Below are positions 1 to 6,088 of a stretch of 6,761 bases of DNA, one piece after another. The notes beneath the pieces were generated by a model. It had not been told where the DNA came from. It saw only the letters and a list, made by a program, of their open reading frames with translations, and made no database searches. A program made the position numbers and the translations under genes. This DNA comes from an uncultured cyanobacterium (GTDB taxonomy: Bacteria > Cyanobacteriota > Cyanobacteriia > PCC-6307 > Cyanobiaceae): NCBI GenBank assembly GCA_903831165.1, contig CAIKWV010000213.1, positions 1 through 6,761 on the forward strand, read 5' to 3'. The first letter of the stretch is position 1; each line of letters opens with the position of its first letter.

Positions 1-181
1 CAACTCGGTGAACTTCGTCAACATCCGCCAGTGGTTGGCCTCCACCCAGTTTGTGTTGGCCTTCTTCTTCCTGGTCGGTCACCTCTGGCACGCCGGTCGC
101 GCCCGCGCAGCTGCCGCTGGTTTCGAGAAGGGCATCGACCGTCAGGCCGAGCCCACCCTGGCCATGCCGGATCTCGACTGA
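1..181 (+). CDS. psbC: Photosystem II CP43 chlorophyll-binding protein, C-terminal end (partial)
   Basis: This is the last 59 codons of psbC; the first full codon begins at base 2 and the TGA is at 179-181. CP43 is an inner antenna protein of photosystem II in the thylakoid membrane and helps ligate the oxygen-evolving cluster through its large lumenal loop, which lies outside this window. The visible part opens with [15 protein letters not shown], runs through the last transmembrane helix ([19 protein letters not shown]) and ends in the cytoplasmic tail [19 protein letters not shown]. These are near-invariant CP43 features, so the identification is firm. In cyanobacteria psbC usually follows and overlaps psbD, so the upstream sequence should carry psbD. 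A strong terminator lies 36 nt downstream, marking the end of that transcript. Nothing looks damaged. Confidence 0.97.
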   Translation, partial: NSVNFVNIRQWLASTQFVLAFFFLVGHLWHAGRARAAAAGFEKGIDRQAEPTLAMPDLD

Positions 182-216
182 TCGTTGATCAGCCCAGGTG
201 CTTCCTGCACTTTCAG

Positions 217-245
217 AGCCCCCGCTACCGCGGGGGCTTTTTTTT
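217..245 (+). terminator. Rho-independent terminator of psbC
   Basis: A perfect 9-bp GC-rich stem (AGCCCCCGC at 217-225 pairing with GCGGGGGCT at 230-238) closes a TACC loop and runs straight into eight consecutive T on the + strand (238-245). It starts 36 nt after the psbC stop codon. The T tract is only on the + strand side, so it terminates rightward transcription and insulates the converging maf gene from psbC read-through. Confidence 0.93.
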
Positions 246-564
246 ATGCGGCACCTTTGGGGGGCGGCCTTGCCTTCTGAGAACTGGATGCTCTCTCACC
301 TGCTGGCCAGATGGGGGAAGCGGGAGCCACGGAGGCCGGCGACCGGCCCTGGCGGATCAAGGGGCATGGATCGCTCCGGCGGCAACGTGTGCAGCGCGTC
401 AGCTCCCTGGCGATTAGCATTCAAGCTCCAAGGGGTCAGGTCGCACCGGGCAAGTGCGCCAGCCAGCGGAGCAGGGTCGGCAGACCCGATGGCCTCAGCA
501 CACAGCAGGCAACCGCAGTCCTGGAAGCCCCAGTGGTCCTTCCGCCCAGCCCGGGGTGATCCGC
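246..564. other. Gene-free spacer between psbC terminator and maf
   Basis: About 320 nt with no recognisable coding sequence on either strand. The open frames that cross it have arginine/proline/alanine-rich translations without any family motif and overlap one another, as expected of GC-rich noncoding DNA. I found no tRNA T-loop signature. Two small perfect inverted repeats are present: GGCCGG/CCGGCC around CGA at 334-348, and GGGTC/GACCC around GGCA at 474-487. Neither is followed by a T run on either strand, so they are not convincing terminators. The region lies downstream of both flanking genes, which converge on it, so promoters for them are not expected here. Confidence 0.6.
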
Positions 565-1251
565 TCAGGCCCGCGCTGGCTCGGGCAGCTCCGCCAACCA
601 GCGACGCAGCAGCGGCAGGCTGAGGCCGATGACATTGCTGTAGCAACCTTCGATCCGCTCCACCAACAGCCCGCCGCGCCCCTCCAGGGCAAAGCCGCCG
701 GCACAGGCCAGGGGTTCACCGCTGGCGACGTAGGCCGCAATCGTGGGCTCGTCCACGGCGGCGAACTGAACGCGGGTGGTGACGGTCTCCAGCAGCAGTA
801 GGCCAGCGGCTCCGACCAGACAGTGGCCGGTGTGCAGTTCCGCCCAGCCGCCGGCCATGCGCCGCCAGCGCTCGCAGGCCTCCCGGGCATCGGCGGGCTT
901 GCCGAACACCTGGCCGTCGAACACGAGCAGCGAATCGCAGCCCAGGACCGCGCTACAAGCTGGCGCTGCGGAACAACCCTGGACCACAGCAGCAGCCTGG
1001 ATCACAACCGGATCGTTCGCCCCAGAACGCCCTTCGATCAGCACCTCCGCCTGATCGCCATTCCCCCCGGAGCTGGCGCCGCCGAGCACCAGGGCTTCCG
1101 CCTTGGCCCGGGCCAGCCGTTGCACCAGTCGCCTGGGCTCGGGGTCCTGGATCGCCTCCTCGTCCACACCGCTGACCTGGGCGCGGTACGGAATGGCCGC
1201 TTGCTCCAGCAGGCGGCGTCGGGCGGGCGAAGCCGAGGCCAGCAGCAACAT
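565..1251 (-). CDS. maf: Maf-family nucleoside triphosphate pyrophosphatase
   Basis: A 228-residue Maf protein, a cytoplasmic house-cleaning enzyme that hydrolyses non-canonical or excess NTPs to NMP plus pyrophosphate; family members have also been linked to septum formation. The N-terminal phosphate-binding motif [12 protein letters not shown] is at residues 4-15 and GVDEEAI at 28-34. The catalytic-region motif [12 protein letters not shown] is at 102-113 with Asp106, GKPADAREA at 117-125, HTGHCL at 140-145, and the C-terminal signature [10 protein letters not shown]...[12 protein letters not shown] at 185-212. The ATG at 1251 is chosen because the conserved [11 protein letters not shown] block follows at once; I see no good Shine-Dalgarno. 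Residues about 54-101 are a low-complexity, Gly/Ala-rich stretch much longer than the short linker usual between the KAEA helix and VLG-D, making the protein longer than the typical ~190-210 residues. Substrate preference cannot be assigned. It is divergent from the exported protein gene at 1323 and convergent with psbC. Confidence 0.93.
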   Translation of the reverse strand: MLLLASASPARRRLLEQAAIPYRAQVSGVDEEAIQDPEPRRLVQRLARAKAEALVLGGASSGGNGDQAEVLIEGRSGANDPVVIQAAAVVQGCSAAPACSAVLGCDSLLVFDGQVFGKPADAREACERWRRMAGGWAELHTGHCLVGAAGLLLLETVTTRVQFAAVDEPTIAAYVASGEPLACAGGFALEGRGGLLVERIEGCYSNVIGLSLPLLRRWLAELPEPARA

Positions 1252-1322
1252 GGGACCGAAGCATCTGGCGCCACCCTCCCACGGCTTGGCTAACTTCGAA
1301 ATCAGTGAGCCGTCTGTGCGCC
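1252..1322. promoter_or_regulatory. Divergent intergenic region, maf / exported protein gene
   Basis: These 71 nt separate two divergently transcribed genes and must hold the maf promoter and probably that of the rightward cluster, unless either lies inside the opposing gene. I could not recognise a convincing -10/-35 pair or operator. The only local symmetry is a short TTCGAA palindrome within aacttcgaaatc near 1295. The call rests on gene orientation alone. Confidence 0.4.
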
Positions 1323-2165
1323 ATGCGCCCTCTCCAGCAGATCCGCCCTGCAGCCCTGTTGCTCGGGGTTGCCGGAGCCATTTCCCTGCAAAGCGCTGCC
1401 CTGGCCCTCGATCTTTCGCGCCCGGGTCTGGTCTGCGACAACAACCAGCGCATCTGCTACGACAGCCAGGGGCCTTCGGTCGCGCAGACCCGCCGGGCCT
1501 ATGGCGAAAAGGCGGAGCGGGATCTGCTGCGCCAGATCTCCGGTCGTCCGCCGGCCCAGGAATTCATTCTCACCGGCGGTGAGCTCTGCAGCATCAACCG
1601 CCGCACCTGCTGGGACGACGGCGCCCAGAAGCGCAATGTCAGCAATCGGCTCAGCAAGCAGCTGTTCGGCAACAGTGGCGGTGGGGGTGGCGGCAGCATG
1701 CCCGGTGAAACCACCTGCCAACTGCTGCAACGGGGTCGCAACCTGTTCAACGGTGGCTGCCGTCTGAGCCGTCGCCAGGATTTCAGCGGCAGTGCCTACG
1801 TGGTGGAAACCCGCGACGGCCGTCGCTACAGCTTCTACAACCAGGGCAACGGCAGGCTCGTGCTGCGCGATGCCACTGGCATCTGGCCTGTGGTGTACGC
1901 CAACCGGGGGAACGGAATGGTGTTCCGCTGGTCCGATCTGCAACTGGACACCAGCCGGGGCGGCGGCCAGGGCTACAACAATGGCCCTGGGAGTGGCCCC
2001 GGGAGTGGCCCTGGGAGTGGCTACGGCAGCGGGTACGGCAACAGTGGCAATCCCTGGGGTAACCCCAGCGGATCGAATCCCGGCTATGGCTATGGCCGCA
2101 GTGGCTCCGAGCAGGCGCCGGCCGCGACCACCCTGGAGGGGCTGCTCAACAGCCTGTTCAACTGA
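1323..2165 (+). CDS. Predicted secreted protein: YcgJ/Fels-1-like N-terminal half, Cys-paired second half, Gly-rich tail
   Basis: Function unknown. With the ATG at 1323 the product has 280 residues. Residues 1-29 form a Sec signal peptide: Arg near the start, hydrophobic core [13 protein letters not shown], and an ALA cleavage motif before LDLSRPG. A GTG at 1305 would add six residues and dilute the signal, so ATG is preferred. Residues 36-116 carry two Cys pairs (Cys38/Cys45, Cys89/Cys96) in the arrangement [15 protein letters not shown]...[20 protein letters not shown]...LSKQLFG, which resembles enterobacterial YcgJ / Fels-1 prophage-like proteins (similarity recalled, not computed). After a Gly6 linker, residues 131-210 hold a second unit with Cys132/Cys146 and [10 protein letters not shown]...[14 protein letters not shown]...[10 protein letters not shown], likely beta-rich. 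Residues 212-260 are Gly/Ser/Tyr/Pro-rich with GPGS repeats. Even Cys numbers suggest periplasmic disulfides (inference). It is the first gene of a tight cluster ending in cobQ; the gap to the next gene is 11 nt. Confidence 0.8.
   Translation: MRPLQQIRPAALLLGVAGAISLQSAALALDLSRPGLVCDNNQRICYDSQGPSVAQTRRAYGEKAERDLLRQISGRPPAQEFILTGGELCSINRRTCWDDGAQKRNVSNRLSKQLFGNSGGGGGGSMPGETTCQLLQRGRNLFNGGCRLSRRQDFSGSAYVVETRDGRRYSFYNQGNGRLVLRDATGIWPVVYANRGNGMVFRWSDLQLDTSRGGGQGYNNGPGSGPGSGPGSGYGSGYGNSGNPWGNPSGSNPGYGYGRSGSEQAPAATTLEGLLNSLFN
1983..2042 (+). repeat. 12-bp in-frame tandem repeat encoding GPGS/GYGS units
   Basis: Five consecutive 12-bp units in frame with the exported protein: GGCCCTGGGAGT (1983), GGCCCCGGGAGT (1995), GGCCCTGGGAGT (2007), then diverged GGCTACGGCAGC (2019) and GGGTACGGCAAC (2031). 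They encode GPGS three times, then GYGS and GYGN. The first three differ at one base, so they are recent duplications, and copy number may vary among strains without breaking the frame. Confidence 0.85.
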
Positions 2166-2176
2166 TCGCCCTGCCA

Positions 2177-2578
2177 GTGGCCGCTGAACTTCAGAGCGCT
2201 TCCCGGGTCAGCCTGGATGCCCATGATCGCTGGGCCCGTGATCGGGCGGCCCGCTCGCTGACCTGCCTGCCGTTTCGTCGGGCCTTCTATGAGGAGCTCA
2301 GCGAAGCGGCGATCAGCAGCACGGAGTTGTGCGCCCGGGCCGACTGGCCGCTGCTGCTGTTCACCTCGTTTGGCGATGAGCGGGCTGAAGCCCACTTCAT
2401 CTGGCTGATCCGGCTGGGGGTGCTGCGGCGGGAAGTTGATGGCCAGGGCCTGACCGAACGGGTGCGGCTGACGCCCCTGGGCCGCAGTGTGATCAGCCGC
2501 TGGCCTGGCGAAATCCCCAGAGCCGGACTGCGTGAGCGGTTTCGCGAGAACCTCCTGCGCCACCGGCCCCGCCTGTGA
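2177..2578 (+). CDS. Small conserved cyanobacterial protein, winged-helix-like (resembles Npun_F0494 family)
   Basis: A 133-residue soluble protein of unknown function, with no signal peptide or membrane segment. It starts at GTG 2177, only 11 nt after the preceding stop; nearby ATGs are out of frame. The core runs from residue 20 ([22 protein letters not shown]) through helical segments to the most conserved-looking block [28 protein letters not shown] at 76-103, read in parts: a helix, a turn, a two-strand wing (RREVDGQG / ERVRLT) and then the TPLGR helix start. That shape recalls winged-helix transcription factors in which the wing is followed by TxxG. The block matches my memory of the cyanobacterial Npun_F0494 family; this is recall, not a search. 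DNA binding is inference. The stop overlaps the cobQ start by 4 nt (GTGA), indicating translational coupling with cobQ. Confidence 0.8.
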   Translation: MAAELQSASRVSLDAHDRWARDRAARSLTCLPFRRAFYEELSEAAISSTELCARADWPLLLFTSFGDERAEAHFIWLIRLGVLRREVDGQGLTERVRLTPLGRSVISRWPGEIPRAGLRERFRENLLRHRPRL

Positions 2579-4188
2579 GCCGACCGCCTTCCGGTGCCCC
2601 CCAGCCGCTGATGGTGCTTGGAACCAGCAGCGGTGCCGGCAAATCGCTGATGACCGCAGCCCTCTGCCGGGTGCTCAAGCGCCGGGGAGAGACACCGCTG
2701 CCGTTCAAGGGTCAGAACATGAGCCTCAATGCCTGGGTGGATCAGGCCGGTGGCGAGATGGCCTATTCCCAGGCTTTGCAGTCCTGGGCGGCGGGCTTGG
2801 AGCCCCAGGTGGCGATGAATCCGGTGTTGCTCAAACCCCGCGGCGACAGCACCAGTGAGGTGATCCACCTGGGGCGCTCGGTCGGCACCGCCCGCGCCGA
2901 GCACTATTACCGCGACTGGTTCAGGCCGGGCTGGGCGGCGATCCGCGGCGGCCTGGCGGACTTGCAAGAGCGCTATCCAGGCGGCCGGCTCGTGCTGGAG
3001 GGCGCCGGGAGCCCGGTGGAGGTGAACCTGCAGCCGCGGGATCTCACCAATCTGCGGCTGGCCCAGTATCTGCGGGCCCGCTGCCTGCTGGTCGCCGATA
3101 TTGAACGGGGCGGTGTGTTTGCCCAGCTGGTGGGCACCCTGGCGCTGCTGCGGCCGGTGGAGCGTCCGCTCATCGGCGGCATCCTGATCAACCGCTTCCG
3201 CGGCCGCCGGGAGCTGTTCGATGAAGGGCGCACCTGGCTGGAACGCCATACCGGCGTGCCGGTGCTGGGGGTGATGCCCTGGCTGGAGGAGTTGTTCCCG
3301 CCGGAGGATTCGCTCGATCTGCTGGAGCGCCGTGGCCGCAAGCAGGGGGCCGAGCTGACGATCGCCGTGCTGCGCCTGCCCTCGATGAGCAACTTCTCCG
3401 ATCTCGATCCGCTGGAGGCCGAGCCCACGGTGCAGCTGCAGTGGATCCGGCCCGGCGAATCCCTGGGACGCCCCGATGCGGTGATCCTGCCGGGCAGCAA
3501 GCAGACCCGCCGCGATCTGGCGGCCCTGCAATCCGGAGGATTGGATGAACAGCTGCGGGCCTATGGGCAGGCGGGCGGGCATGTTTTCGGACTCTGCGGC
3601 GGACTGCAGATGCTGGGGGAATGGTTGCGGGATCCCCAGGGGCTGGAGGGAGGACTGGGGGACGGGGACGACAGTGATGCCCCCCTGGCCGCAGGCGAAA
3701 ACTCAGGTCAAGGGGATGGCGCCGACCAGCAGAGCCGGGGTCTGGGCCTGTTGCCATTGGACACCTGTTACGGCGGCAGCAAGACCCTGCGCCAAGGCCG
3801 CAGCCAGGCCCTGTGGCCACGGGGATCCAGCCTGGAACTGGAAGGCTTCGAACTGCATCACGGCGTCAGCCAGGTGCTGGAGGGCGATGGCAGCGGCAGC
3901 GGTGCTGGCGAAGACGGATCGATCAAGCCGCTGTGCAGCCAGGAGGGACTCGGTTGGTGGCAGCCCTGCGGCGAACAGGGCGGCCTGGTGGCCGGCACCT
4001 ATCTGCACGGCGTGTTCGAGAATGGCCCCTGGCGCCGCCGCTGGCTCAACCAACTGCGGCAACGCCGCGGGCTAACCCCCCTGAGCGAACACCAGCCCCA
4101 CCACGCCCGCCAGCGGGATGCCCTGCTGGAGCGGTTGGCCGATGCGTTTGAGCAACATGTGGATCTGGAGCCGCTGCTGGCTGGCTGA
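2575..4188 (+). CDS. cobQ: Cobyric acid synthase (adenosylcobyrinic a,c-diamide amidotransferase)
   Basis: A 537-residue cytoplasmic enzyme of corrin synthesis. It uses glutamine and ATP to amidate the b, d, e and g carboxylates of adenosylcobyrinic acid a,c-diamide, giving cobyric acid; in cyanobacteria the end product is usually pseudocobalamin. The N-terminal dethiobiotin-synthetase-like domain has the P-loop GTSSGAGKS at residues 16-24, [11 protein letters not shown] at 44-54, the [14 protein letters not shown] stretch at 139-152 and [16 protein letters not shown] at 173-188. The C-terminal class I glutamine amidotransferase domain has [11 protein letters not shown] at 305-315, the nucleophile Cys341 in [19 protein letters not shown] at 423-430 and the catalytic His478 in [10 protein letters not shown]. 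All key residues are present. It is longer than the usual ~490-510 residues because of acidic Gly/Asp/Ser-rich inserts near 359-387 and 436-449. The GTG at 2575 overlaps the preceding stop; no Shine-Dalgarno is visible, consistent with coupled translation. Confidence 0.96.
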   Translation: MSRPPSGAPQPLMVLGTSSGAGKSLMTAALCRVLKRRGETPLPFKGQNMSLNAWVDQAGGEMAYSQALQSWAAGLEPQVAMNPVLLKPRGDSTSEVIHLGRSVGTARAEHYYRDWFRPGWAAIRGGLADLQERYPGGRLVLEGAGSPVEVNLQPRDLTNLRLAQYLRARCLLVADIERGGVFAQLVGTLALLRPVERPLIGGILINRFRGRRELFDEGRTWLERHTGVPVLGVMPWLEELFPPEDSLDLLERRGRKQGAELTIAVLRLPSMSNFSDLDPLEAEPTVQLQWIRPGESLGRPDAVILPGSKQTRRDLAALQSGGLDEQLRAYGQAGGHVFGLCGGLQMLGEWLRDPQGLEGGLGDGDDSDAPLAAGENSGQGDGADQQSRGLGLLPLDTCYGGSKTLRQGRSQALWPRGSSLELEGFELHHGVSQVLEGDGSGSGAGEDGSIKPLCSQEGLGWWQPCGEQGGLVAGTYLHGVFENGPWRRRWLNQLRQRRGLTPLSEHQPHHARQRDALLERLADAFEQHVDLEPLLAG

Positions 4189-4213
4189 GCTGATGACTGG
4201 CTGAACTGATGCC
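4182..4213. repeat. 16-bp tandem duplication across the cobQ stop codon
   Basis: TGGCTGAGCTGATGAC (4182-4197) is followed directly by TGGCTGAACTGATGCC (4198-4213), with two mismatches in 16. The first copy contains the cobQ TGA at 4186-4188, so the duplication left the protein end intact and duplicated the stop region. The second copy's TGGCTG also pairs with CAGCCA at 4213-4218, but no T run follows. Confidence 0.7.
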
Positions 4214-4284
4214 AGCCATGGCCCCCTTGATCGGTCCCGATGCCAAGCACATCGAGATCGTCATCCTTCCCCTAACGCTTGCCC

Positions 4285-4289
4285 AGGAG
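4285..4289 (+). promoter_or_regulatory. Shine-Dalgarno deciding the ferredoxin GTG start
   Basis: AGGAG lies 8 nt before the GTG at 4298. It is the clearest ribosome binding site in the window and supports this rare start codon over any later one, and separate translation initiation from cobQ. Confidence 0.75.
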
Positions 4290-4297
4290 TTCCCAGC

Positions 4298-4543
4298 GTG
4301 CCTCAACAACCGGTCGTGATCCGTTGGCCCGATGGCCGCACCAGTAAGACGCTACCCGGCAGCGACTGGTTGATCGCCGCCCAAGCAGCGGGCGTCGCGA
4401 TCCCCACCGGTTGCCTGGGGGGCAGCTGCGGCGCCTGCGAAATTGAGGTCAACGGCCAGGTGGTGCGGGCCTGCATTGCCAGCGTCCCCGGCTGCAAAAC
4501 GGGACAGCTGCGGGTGGAACTGCCGGGCGACCCTTACTGGTGA
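4298..4543 (+). CDS. Small [2Fe-2S] ferredoxin-like protein
   Basis: An 81-residue soluble protein with a beta-grasp ferredoxin layout. The N-terminal strands VVIRWPDGRTSKTLPG are followed by a helix (DWLIAAQAAGVAIP) and the cluster loop with Cys39, Cys44, Cys47 and Cys59 (C-x4-C-x2-C-x11-C), in GCLGGSCGACEIEVNG...VVRACIASVP. An extra Cys66 is present. Plant-type photosynthetic ferredoxins place the fourth Cys about 29 residues after the third and are ~97 residues long. The spacing here instead matches the [2Fe-2S] domain of succinate dehydrogenase/fumarate reductase iron-sulfur subunits, without their 3Fe/4Fe domain. It probably carries electrons, but the partner is unknown. It lies 109 nt after cobQ on the same strand, which may hint at a corrinoid-linked role but could be mere adjacency. 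The GTG start is backed by AGGAG at 4285-4289. Confidence 0.88.
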   Translation: MPQQPVVIRWPDGRTSKTLPGSDWLIAAQAAGVAIPTGCLGGSCGACEIEVNGQVVRACIASVPGCKTGQLRVELPGDPYW

Positions 4544-4816
4544 ATCATGACCAGCGAATCACTCTGAGCGGCGATCATGCCATGGCGTTATGCAATCCAT
4601 GGCGTTATGCAACCCGTGGTGTTATGCAATCCATATCTTTACGCAATCCATGTCGTTACGTAATCCATGGCGACAGACAATTCTTGCCGGCGCACATTCC
4701 TTAGCCGTCTCATTCCTGATCCAGGATCATTGCACTCACTGATCGCTGCGAGACAAAGCCCAAGCCAGCTCCCCCATACCGAAAGACCGCATCAGACCGA
4801 ATTACGTCCGAATGGA
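4544..4816. other. AT-richer convergent spacer between ferredoxin and mnmA
   Basis: These 273 nt lie between the 3' ends of two converging genes and are visibly less GC-rich than the rest of the window. They contain the 17-bp repeat array (4580-4681) and a 13-bp perfect palindrome TGATCC-A-GGATCA (4717-4729). I found no stem followed by a T run on either strand, no RNA gene and no protein with recognisable features. The frames open through it exist because the repeat unit has no stop codon on the + strand. Confidence 0.65.
4580..4681 (+). repeat. Six contiguous 17-bp direct repeats
   Basis: Exact 17-nt periodicity with no gaps. Units are CCATGGCGTTATGCAAT (4580-4596), CCATGGCGTTATGCAAC (4597-4613), CCGTGGTGTTATGCAAT (4614-4630), CCATATCTTTACGCAAT (4631-4647), CCATGTCGTTACGTAAT (4648-4664) and CCATGGCGACAGACAAT (4665-4681). 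The first two differ at one base and divergence generally grows rightward, suggesting expansion at the left end. Units 4 and 5 share TTACG where units 1-3 have TTATG, so they have a common history. The period is not a multiple of 3, which argues against a selected coding repeat, and no spacers separate the units, so it is not CRISPR. The array sits where ferredoxin and mnmA converge, so a role in regulating initiation of either is unlikely. Function unknown. Confidence 0.93.
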
Positions 4817-5987
4817 TTACATCGAGGCGCTGATCAATCCGCCCCCCAGCAGCACCTCACCGGCATAGAACACCGCCGCCTGGCCCGGGGTGATCGAAAA
4901 CTGGGGTTCTGCAAATTCAAGGCGGCAGCGATGGGGCCGGCTGTTGTCCTGGTCGGCTGGGCTGGGCGGCAGCGGCACCAGCCGTGCCGGTTCGGGTTCG
5001 CTGCGGTAGCGCACCTGGACCTTCACCTCAATCGGATCCGTCGGCGCGGCCATCGACAGCCAGTTCACCTGCCCCACCAGGCACTGCTGGCGGGCGGCTT
5101 CGGCCCGCGGCGCCACCACCACCCGGTTCATGGCCCCATCCAGGCGCACCACATGCAGTGGCTCGCTCCAGGCCACCCCCAGCCCCTTGCGCTGGCCGAT
5201 GGTGAAGTGCTCCAACCCGTCATGTTCACCCACCACGGTGCCGTCATTCAGGACGATCTGCCCCGGTCTGGGCGGCAGATAGGCATCCAGAAAGGCCTTC
5301 ATCGAGCCGTGATGATCGGCCAGGCAGAGATCCTGACTTTCCGGTTTTTCAGCGGTGCGCAATCCCAGCCGCGAGGCCTCGGCGCGGGTGTCGGCCTTGG
5401 TGAGTTCGCCCAGGGGAAACACCAATCGCCCCAGAATCTCCTGGGGCAGGTCGTAGAGGAAATAGCTCTGATCCTTGTGGCTATCGAGACCCCGCAACAG
5501 TTGATGGCGGCCCTGGGCGTCGCCGGGCACCGGCAGGGCGTCACCGGCTTCGGCATGGCGCACCCGGGCGTAGTGGCCCGTGGCGATGCGATCGATGCCG
5601 AGCTCCGACTGGGCCCAGGCCAGCATCGGGCCGAACTTCACCTCCCGGTTGCAACGGGAGCAGGGCAGGGGCGTGACCCCGGCGGCGTAGCCCTCCACCA
5701 GGAAGTTGACGATCTCGGCCTGGAAGCGCTCGCGGCTGTCGACAACGTGATGGGGCACCCCCAGCTGTTCGCAGATGCCGGCGGCATCCACCAAGCCTTC
5801 GGCGCAGCAGGCCCCTTTGCCGCTCATCAGCCACAGGGGTGAGCCCTTCCACCTGCCAGCCGGCCGCCACCAGCAGGGCCGCCGTCAGCGAACTGTCCAC
5901 CCCGCCGGAAAGCCCCACCGCCACCCGATGGGCGCCGGGCCAGGCGCGCAGGCGCTCCAGGGCATGGGCTCCAGCCGCAGTGGCCAT
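4817..5987 (-). CDS. mnmA: tRNA-specific 2-thiouridylase MnmA, split by a 1-base frameshift
   Basis: MnmA activates U34 of tRNA Lys, Glu and Gln with ATP and inserts sulfur, giving the s2U part of the wobble modification. Reading from ATG 5987, the first frame gives [13 protein letters not shown] (PP-loop at residues 25-33) and GWQVEGLT, then loses homology. Omitting one base of the G run at 5836-5839 (C run on the coding strand) restores [18 protein letters not shown] and an intact remainder to the TAA at 4817-4819. The reconstructed protein has 389 residues. Cys112 in [12 protein letters not shown] and Cys221 in [10 protein letters not shown] are the expected catalytic pair, followed by the [12 protein letters not shown] motif and a C-terminal beta domain ending [13 protein letters not shown] 5987 has GGGAG 8 nt upstream; a GTG at 6080 would add 31 residues of poor quality. 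As written, translation gives only a ~148-residue truncated product. No other damage is visible, so a sequencing error or very recent mutation is likely. Confidence 0.92.
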
Positions 5988-6041
5988 CGGCCCGGCTCCC
6001 AGGGAGGCCAGTGATGGAGGAGCCGGAGGATCCAGGGGCTG

Positions 6042-6058
6042 GTCAAGCTCGCCTTGAC
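6042..6058. repeat. Inverted repeat GTCAAG-N5-CTTGAC
   Basis: A perfect 6-bp dyad around a 5-nt spacer (CTCGC), lying in the mnmA-nnr divergent region and overlapping the -35-like TTGACG. Size and position suit a dimeric regulator's binding site, though chance occurrence is possible. Confidence 0.55.
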
Positions 6059-6088
6059 GTTGGGTTAGGGGGACCGCCACACGCTTGT

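Noticed and set aside
334..348. GC-rich hairpin as a maf terminator
   Set aside because: It lies more than 200 nt past the maf stop and has no T run on the minus-strand transcript.
2287..3582. Long minus-strand open frame (431 codons) opposite cobQ
   Set aside because: It lies antisense to cobQ and the preceding gene, both of which have clear family motifs. Its translation is rich in Gln, His, Arg and Pro with no domain, typical of an antisense frame in GC-rich DNA.
4209..4319. Small frame from ATG 4209 overlapping the ferredoxin start
   Set aside because: There is no ribosome binding site or recognisable sequence, and it overlaps out of frame a gene that has its own AGGAG. It could be a leader peptide, but nothing supports that.
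4580..4681. CRISPR array
   Set aside because: Units are 17 bp, abut without spacers, and no cas gene is near.
4582..4704. 40-codon reading frame through the 17-bp repeats, with a 17-residue periodic peptide
   Set aside because: The repeat unit has no stop codon on the + strand, so all frames are open through it automatically. There is no Shine-Dalgarno and the period is not a multiple of 3.
4667..5842. Plus-strand open frame (391 codons) across the spacer and opposite mnmA
   Set aside because: It is antisense to MnmA, whose PP-loop, Cys pair and C-terminal motifs are unmistakable. The frame starts inside the last 17-bp repeat and its His/Gln/Gly-rich translation has no family features.
5541..6080. 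A separate 179-residue protein encoded upstream of MnmA
   Set aside because: Its N-terminal part is the MnmA PP-loop domain and its C-terminal part is out-of-frame MnmA sequence after the extra base at 5836-5839. It is a frameshift product, not an independent gene.
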